Shown here: piece by piece, positions 60,897 to 64,000 of the stretch
Layout of the letters: each line of letters begins with the position of its first letter
Position numbering within the stretch: the first letter of the stretch is position 1
Source of the DNA: Actinotignum schaalii
GTDB taxonomy: Bacteria; Actinomycetota; Actinomycetes; Actinomycetales; Actinomycetaceae
Length of the DNA: 64,000 nucleotides
Reading direction: 5' to 3'
Assembly: GCF_000724605.1 (NCBI RefSeq)
Contig: NZ_CP008802.1
Location: 186,001-250,000, forward strand
The notes under the pieces: generated by a model
What the model saw: the letters and a program-made list of their open reading frames with translations, nothing else
Told to the model about the DNA's origin: nothing
The model's database searches: none
Translations under genes and position numbers: made by a program

Positions 60897-62195
60897 ATGG
60901 CGGAGAATGCCGCATGGCCGGCGATTCAGCTGGGGGACCTGACTCTGGCTACGCCGGTGATGCTCGCGCCGATGGCCGGAGTGACCAACCCACCTTTCCG
61001 CCAGCTCTGCCGTGAAGAAGCCGAAGCGGGAATCCGGTGCGCGATGAGCGCGAAAGACGCGACAGCCGCGAAAGATGCTCCGGGCGCGCCCGCCAGCAGT
61101 GCACCGGATACGCCCTCCCCAGAACCCCACGCGCCCGGCTCCTACGCCCCGGCCGGGCTGTGGGTCTGCGAAATGATTACCTCCCGGGCGCTGCTGGAAC
61201 GCACCCCGGAAACCATGACGATGATCCAGCCCGATCCGAGCGATCCGGTGCGATCCATCCAGCTCTACGGGGTGGAACCGAAAGTGGTAGCCGCGGCGGT
61301 GCGGCTCCTCATCGATGAAAACCGCGCGGACCACATCGATATTAACTTCGGCTGCCCGGCCCCCAAAGTTACCCGCAAAGGCGGGGGCTCGGCCCTGCCG
61401 TGGAAACTGGATTTATACGAGGACCTGGTGCGCCAGGCCACCGCAGCAGCGAGCGCCGCGAATCGCGGGCGCGCTCACGCCGTACCGATCACGGTGAAAT
61501 TCCGGATCGGGATTGACGCCGCCCACGAAACTTTCCGGGATGTGGCCCGCATTTCCGAAGACTACGGGGTTGCCGGGCTCACCTTGCACGCGCGCACCAC
61601 CGCGCAGCATTACGCCGGTCACGCGAACTGGGATTTTATTGCGGAGCTCGTAGACTCCACGGACCTGCCCGTTTTTGGTAACGGTGATGTTTTCGACGCC
61701 GCAGATGCCGCCGCGCTGCGCGCCCATACCGGCTGCGCCGGGGTAGCTGTCGGGCGTGGATGCCAGGGCCGGCCCTGGATTTTCTATGATCTGGCTGCCC
61801 TCATGCACGGGGCCAGCGCCCAGCGTCGCCCCACGCTGCGCGAAGTCGCCGCGATAATCGAGCGCCACGCTCGCCTTTCAGTGGAGCATTTCGGAAGCGA
61901 AAATAAGGCGATGCGGGAGCTGCGCAAGCACATCACCTGGTATCTCAAGGGCTTCGCGGTGGGCGGGGAAACCCGCCACTCGCTGGGGCTGGTCTCCACC
62001 CTGGAGGAACTCCATGAACGCCTCCAGGCCCTGGACTTGGATCAGCCTTATCCGGCGGCCGCAGAAGGTAAACGCGGGCGCGCCGGCGGGGAAAAGCGCC
62101 CGCACCTACCCGATGGCTGGCTCGATTCGCGCGAGCTTACCGCGGAGCAAGCCGCCCGAATCCACGAAGCCGAACTCGATATTTCCGGCGGCTAA
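60897..62195 (+). CDS. dusB: tRNA-dihydrouridine synthase (DusB type)
   Basis: FMN enzyme reducing uridine in the tRNA D-loop. APMAGVTNPPFRQLC, the catalytic cysteine in FGCPAPKVTRKGGGSAL, the LHARTTAQHYAGHANW segment and GRGCQGRPWIF are all present. An Ala/Pro/Ser-rich insertion (~residues 42-87) interrupts the normal CREE-to-GLWVCEMI sequence. ATG 60897 has AAGGGAAG; upstream in-frame starts give no similarity. 432 residues. Confidence 0.93.
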   Translation: MAENAAWPAIQLGDLTLATPVMLAPMAGVTNPPFRQLCREEAEAGIRCAMSAKDATAAKDAPGAPASSAPDTPSPEPHAPGSYAPAGLWVCEMITSRALLERTPETMTMIQPDPSDPVRSIQLYGVEPKVVAAAVRLLIDENRADHIDINFGCPAPKVTRKGGGSALPWKLDLYEDLVRQATAAASAANRGRAHAVPITVKFRIGIDAAHETFRDVARISEDYGVAGLTLHARTTAQHYAGHANWDFIAELVDSTDLPVFGNGDVFDAADAAALRAHTGCAGVAVGRGCQGRPWIFYDLAALMHGASAQRRPTLREVAAIIERHARLSVEHFGSENKAMRELRKHITWYLKGFAVGGETRHSLGLVSTLEELHERLQALDLDQPYPAAAEGKRGRAGGEKRPHLPDGWLDSRELTAEQAARIHEAELDISGG

Positions 62196-62285
62196 ACCAG
62201 CTACAGTGCGGCGCTTGCCTCGGGCCCGGCGCCCCGCACGTCACGACCGCACCGCTCGCCGCCACCGCACCGCCCGCGGGCTTGG

Positions 62286-62291
62286 TACCCT
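62286..62291 (+). promoter_or_regulatory. candidate -10 of leaderless dgt promoter
   Basis: TACCCT, six bases, then GTG 62298. Confidence 0.4.
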
Positions 62292-62297
62292 CTAGCT

Positions 62298-63548
62298 GTG
62301 ACGGATTTATTTGGGGCGGCCGAAGTTTACGGGCCGGATGACCGCGAACGCTGGGTGCATGAACCACCCAAATCCCGTTCGCGTACCGATTTTGAACGCG
62401 ACCGGGCACGGGTGCTGCATTCTTCGGCGCTGCGCCGCCTGGGCGCGAAAACCCAGGTCCTCGGGCCCGAATCGGATGATTTTGTGCGCACCCGCCTCAC
62501 CCACTCGCTCGAAGTGGCCCAAATCGGGCGCTCGCTGGCAAAAAACTTCGGCTGCGACCCGGATATTGTGGAAACCGCGTGCCTGTGCCATGACCTCGGG
62601 CACCCGCCTTTCGGGCATAACGGGGAGCGGGCCCTCGCGGAAGTGGGGGAGGAGATCGGCGGCTTCGAAGGCAATGCCCAAACCCTGCGCATCCTCACCC
62701 GCCTGGAACCAAAACGCACCACTCGCACCGGGCGCCCGGCCGGCCTCAACCTCACCCGCGCCACCCTGGATGCGGTGATCAAATACCCGTGGGGTAATAA
62801 CGAAGGCCCAGGTGGCACCCCGAAATTCAATTACTACCGCGATGACGCTGATGTTTTCGAGTGGATCCACGGCGAGCACGGCCACAACCGCTGCGTTGAA
62901 GCCCAAATCATGGATTTGGCCGATGATATTGCCTATAGCGTCCACGATGTGGAGGATGCTATCGCCCGCGGATTCTTTGACCCATCCTGCCTGACCGACC
63001 CCGGGGAGCGCCAGAAAGTCGTGGCCGATACCCTCGCCTGGTACGGTGAACCGAGCGCGGGGGAGCTTTCCGATGCCCTCGACCGGCTGCTGCGCGAAGA
63101 AGCCTGGCCGGTGCACTTCGGTGGCAACTACCGTGATTTTGCCCGCATGAAGGACCTCACTTCCGACCTCATCGGTCGTTTTGTTTCCGCCGTATGCCAG
63201 GCAACCTGGGCGCAGTCCGGGCACGGCAAATTGGTGCGCTACAACGGTAACGTCGTCGTACCACCGGAAACTTTTGCCGAAATCACGGTTCTGAAAGGCA
63301 TCGCGGTCGCTTATGTTATGGCGCCGCGCGAACACGAACCGCATTACGTGGAGCAGCGGGCCATTATTTTCGACCTCGTCGAGGCGCTGTTGGAAAAACC
63401 GGAGGAATTGGAGCCGCACCTGGCGGAATTGTGGGCGAGTAGCGATAAGGACGCGCGGCTGCGTTTGGTGATTGACCAGGTTGCTTCGCTCACCGATCTT
63501 TCGGCGCGGCAGTGGCACGCGCACCTGTGCGGGATGCTGCGGCACTGA
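62298..63548 (+). CDS. dgt: deoxyguanosinetriphosphate triphosphohydrolase-like protein
   Basis: HD-domain dNTPase that degrades dNTPs to nucleosides and triphosphate. RLTHSLEVAQIGR and CLCHDLGHPPFGHNGERAL supply the HD metal ligands; MDLADDIAYSVHDVEDA holds the later aspartate. 416 residues, common partner just before dnaG in Actinobacteria. GTG start apparently leaderless. Confidence 0.94.
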   Translation: MTDLFGAAEVYGPDDRERWVHEPPKSRSRTDFERDRARVLHSSALRRLGAKTQVLGPESDDFVRTRLTHSLEVAQIGRSLAKNFGCDPDIVETACLCHDLGHPPFGHNGERALAEVGEEIGGFEGNAQTLRILTRLEPKRTTRTGRPAGLNLTRATLDAVIKYPWGNNEGPGGTPKFNYYRDDADVFEWIHGEHGHNRCVEAQIMDLADDIAYSVHDVEDAIARGFFDPSCLTDPGERQKVVADTLAWYGEPSAGELSDALDRLLREEAWPVHFGGNYRDFARMKDLTSDLIGRFVSAVCQATWAQSGHGKLVRYNGNVVVPPETFAEITVLKGIAVAYVMAPREHEPHYVEQRAIIFDLVEALLEKPEELEPHLAELWASSDKDARLRLVIDQVASLTDLSARQWHAHLCGMLRH

Positions 63549-63570
63549 TATTCCGGCACTGATGTTCCGG
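63540..63570 (+). repeat. 14-bp tandem repeat across the dgt stop codon
   Basis: CGGCACTGATATTC and CGGCACTGATGTTC plus a partial CGG; the dgt stop (63546-63548) lies in the first unit. Confidence 0.65.
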
Positions 63571-63594
63571 CGCCCGCGGCCTCGGCGTGCGCTG

Positions 63595-63687
63595 CGGTTC
63601 GCGCGTGCGGAACGCAGTGGACGCGTGAAACGGTTCGCGTGTGTGGAACGCGTTGGGCGCGGGAAACGGTTCGCGCGTGCGCTGCGC
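63595..63687 (+). repeat. 36-bp degenerate tandem repeat upstream of dnaG (2.6 units)
   Basis: Units at 63595-63630, 63631-63666 and a partial at 63667, all beginning CGGTTCGCG and the full ones ending GAAA. They occupy most of the dgt-dnaG space. Confidence 0.75.
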
Positions 63688-63699
63688 GGCGGGCTCGCT

Positions 63700-63705
63700 T
63701 AGACT
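63700..63705 (+). promoter_or_regulatory. candidate -10 of leaderless dnaG promoter
   Basis: TAGACT, seven bases, then ATG 63713. Confidence 0.45.
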
Positions 63706-63712
63706 AGGCGGC

Positions 63713-64000
63713 ATGGCCGGGCTCATCAAAAGGGAAGACATCGATCGGGTGCGCGCCGCGGTGCGGATCGACGACGTCGCCTCCCAGTACGTGGCCCTGC
63801 GCCCCGGTGGGGTGGACTCCCTCAAAGGCCTGTGCCCCTTCCATGACGAGAAAACTCCATCCTTCCACGTGCGCCCGAACCTGGGGCGCTGGCATTGCTT
63901 CGGCTGCGGGGAAGGCGGCGACGTTTTCGCTTTCGTGCAGCGGGCCGAAAATATTGACTTTGTGGAGGCGGTCGAGCTGCTGGCGCGGCGCGCCGGAATC
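63713..64000 (+). CDS. dnaG: DNA primase, N-terminal part (3' end outside window)
   Basis: Synthesises RNA primers for replication. The 96 visible residues include the CHC2 zinc finger (GLCPFHDEKTPSFHV then RWHCFGCGEGGDVFAFV; ligands Cys, His, Cys, Cys) and the start of the linker. Runs in frame to the window end. The dgt-dnaG order supports the call. Confidence 0.96.
   Translation, partial: MAGLIKREDIDRVRAAVRIDDVASQYVALRPGGVDSLKGLCPFHDEKTPSFHVRPNLGRWHCFGCGEGGDVFAFVQRAENIDFVEAVELLARRAGI

Overview
This 64 kb window is a contiguous piece of a high-G+C actinobacterial chromosome. It carries the core-genome order ftsK-pgsA-cinA-clgR-DUF3046-recA-recX-miaA-hflX-lexA-nrdR, followed by a complete actinobacterial division and cell-wall (dcw) cluster with sepF, yggT and divIVA but no ftsA. 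SOS boxes are of the CGAAC-N4-GTTCG type, and many genes look leaderless (TANNNT 6-7 bases before the start codon). MurE lacks the DNPR motif of meso-DAP-adding enzymes, dapF is absent from its usual place after miaA, and cross-bridge-type ligases are present. These points suggest lysine- or ornithine-based peptidoglycan and fit the family Actinomycetaceae (Actinobaculum/Actinotignum/Trueperella-like). Family and genus are inferences, not sequence-proven.

Layout. 1-13.1 kb: DNA-repair and stress block: ftsK C-terminus, pgsA, cinA, clgR, DUF3046, SOS-controlled recA with recX-miaA, an rRNA-methyltransferase-like gene, hflX with a DinG-like helicase, then divergent lexA and an SOS-controlled LysM membrane protein, and nrdR. 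13.2-22.2 kb: acyl-CoA ligase with an unusual tail, HelD, a PAC2 protein, a spermidine-synthase-like protein, dinB with a 33-bp minisatellite tail, and DUF3040. 22.2-42.6 kb: terminator, MraZ-box promoter and the dcw operon mraZ-rsmH-ftsL-ftsI-murE-murF-mraY-murD-ftsW-murG-murC-ftsQ, nearly all overlapping; then ftsZ, pgeF, sepF, yggT, divIVA, lspA, an RluA-type synthase and a GNAT. 42.6-51.7 kb: dnaE, zinc operon znuA-znuC-znuB-zur, a membrane protein, glyS, an S4 protein. 51.8-57.5 kb: ATP-grasp ligase resembling D-aspartate ligases, murJ, FemX-like transferase, YibE/F-like protein. 57.5-59.4 kb: an intact IS1634-family element flanked by a 33-bp direct repeat. 59.4-64 kb: two paralogous PRC-barrel proteins, dusB, dgt and the start of dnaG.

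How the parts work together: most genes serve cell-wall synthesis and its coupling to division. The dcw operon makes lipid II and septal enzymes, MurJ flips lipid II, and the ATP-grasp ligase and FemX-like enzyme probably build the interpeptide bridge. SepF, DivIVA and FtsZ place growth and division. The LexA regulon (recA, lexA, LysM protein) links DNA damage to division arrest.

The least explained features are non-coding or repeat-like: a palindrome just before the ftsZ ribosome-binding site, tandem repeats in front of divIVA and between femX and yibE, a 21-bp degenerate array between ftsQ and ftsZ, and in-frame minisatellites that build the C-terminal tails of several unrelated proteins. 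No rRNA, tRNA, CRISPR array or prophage was seen.
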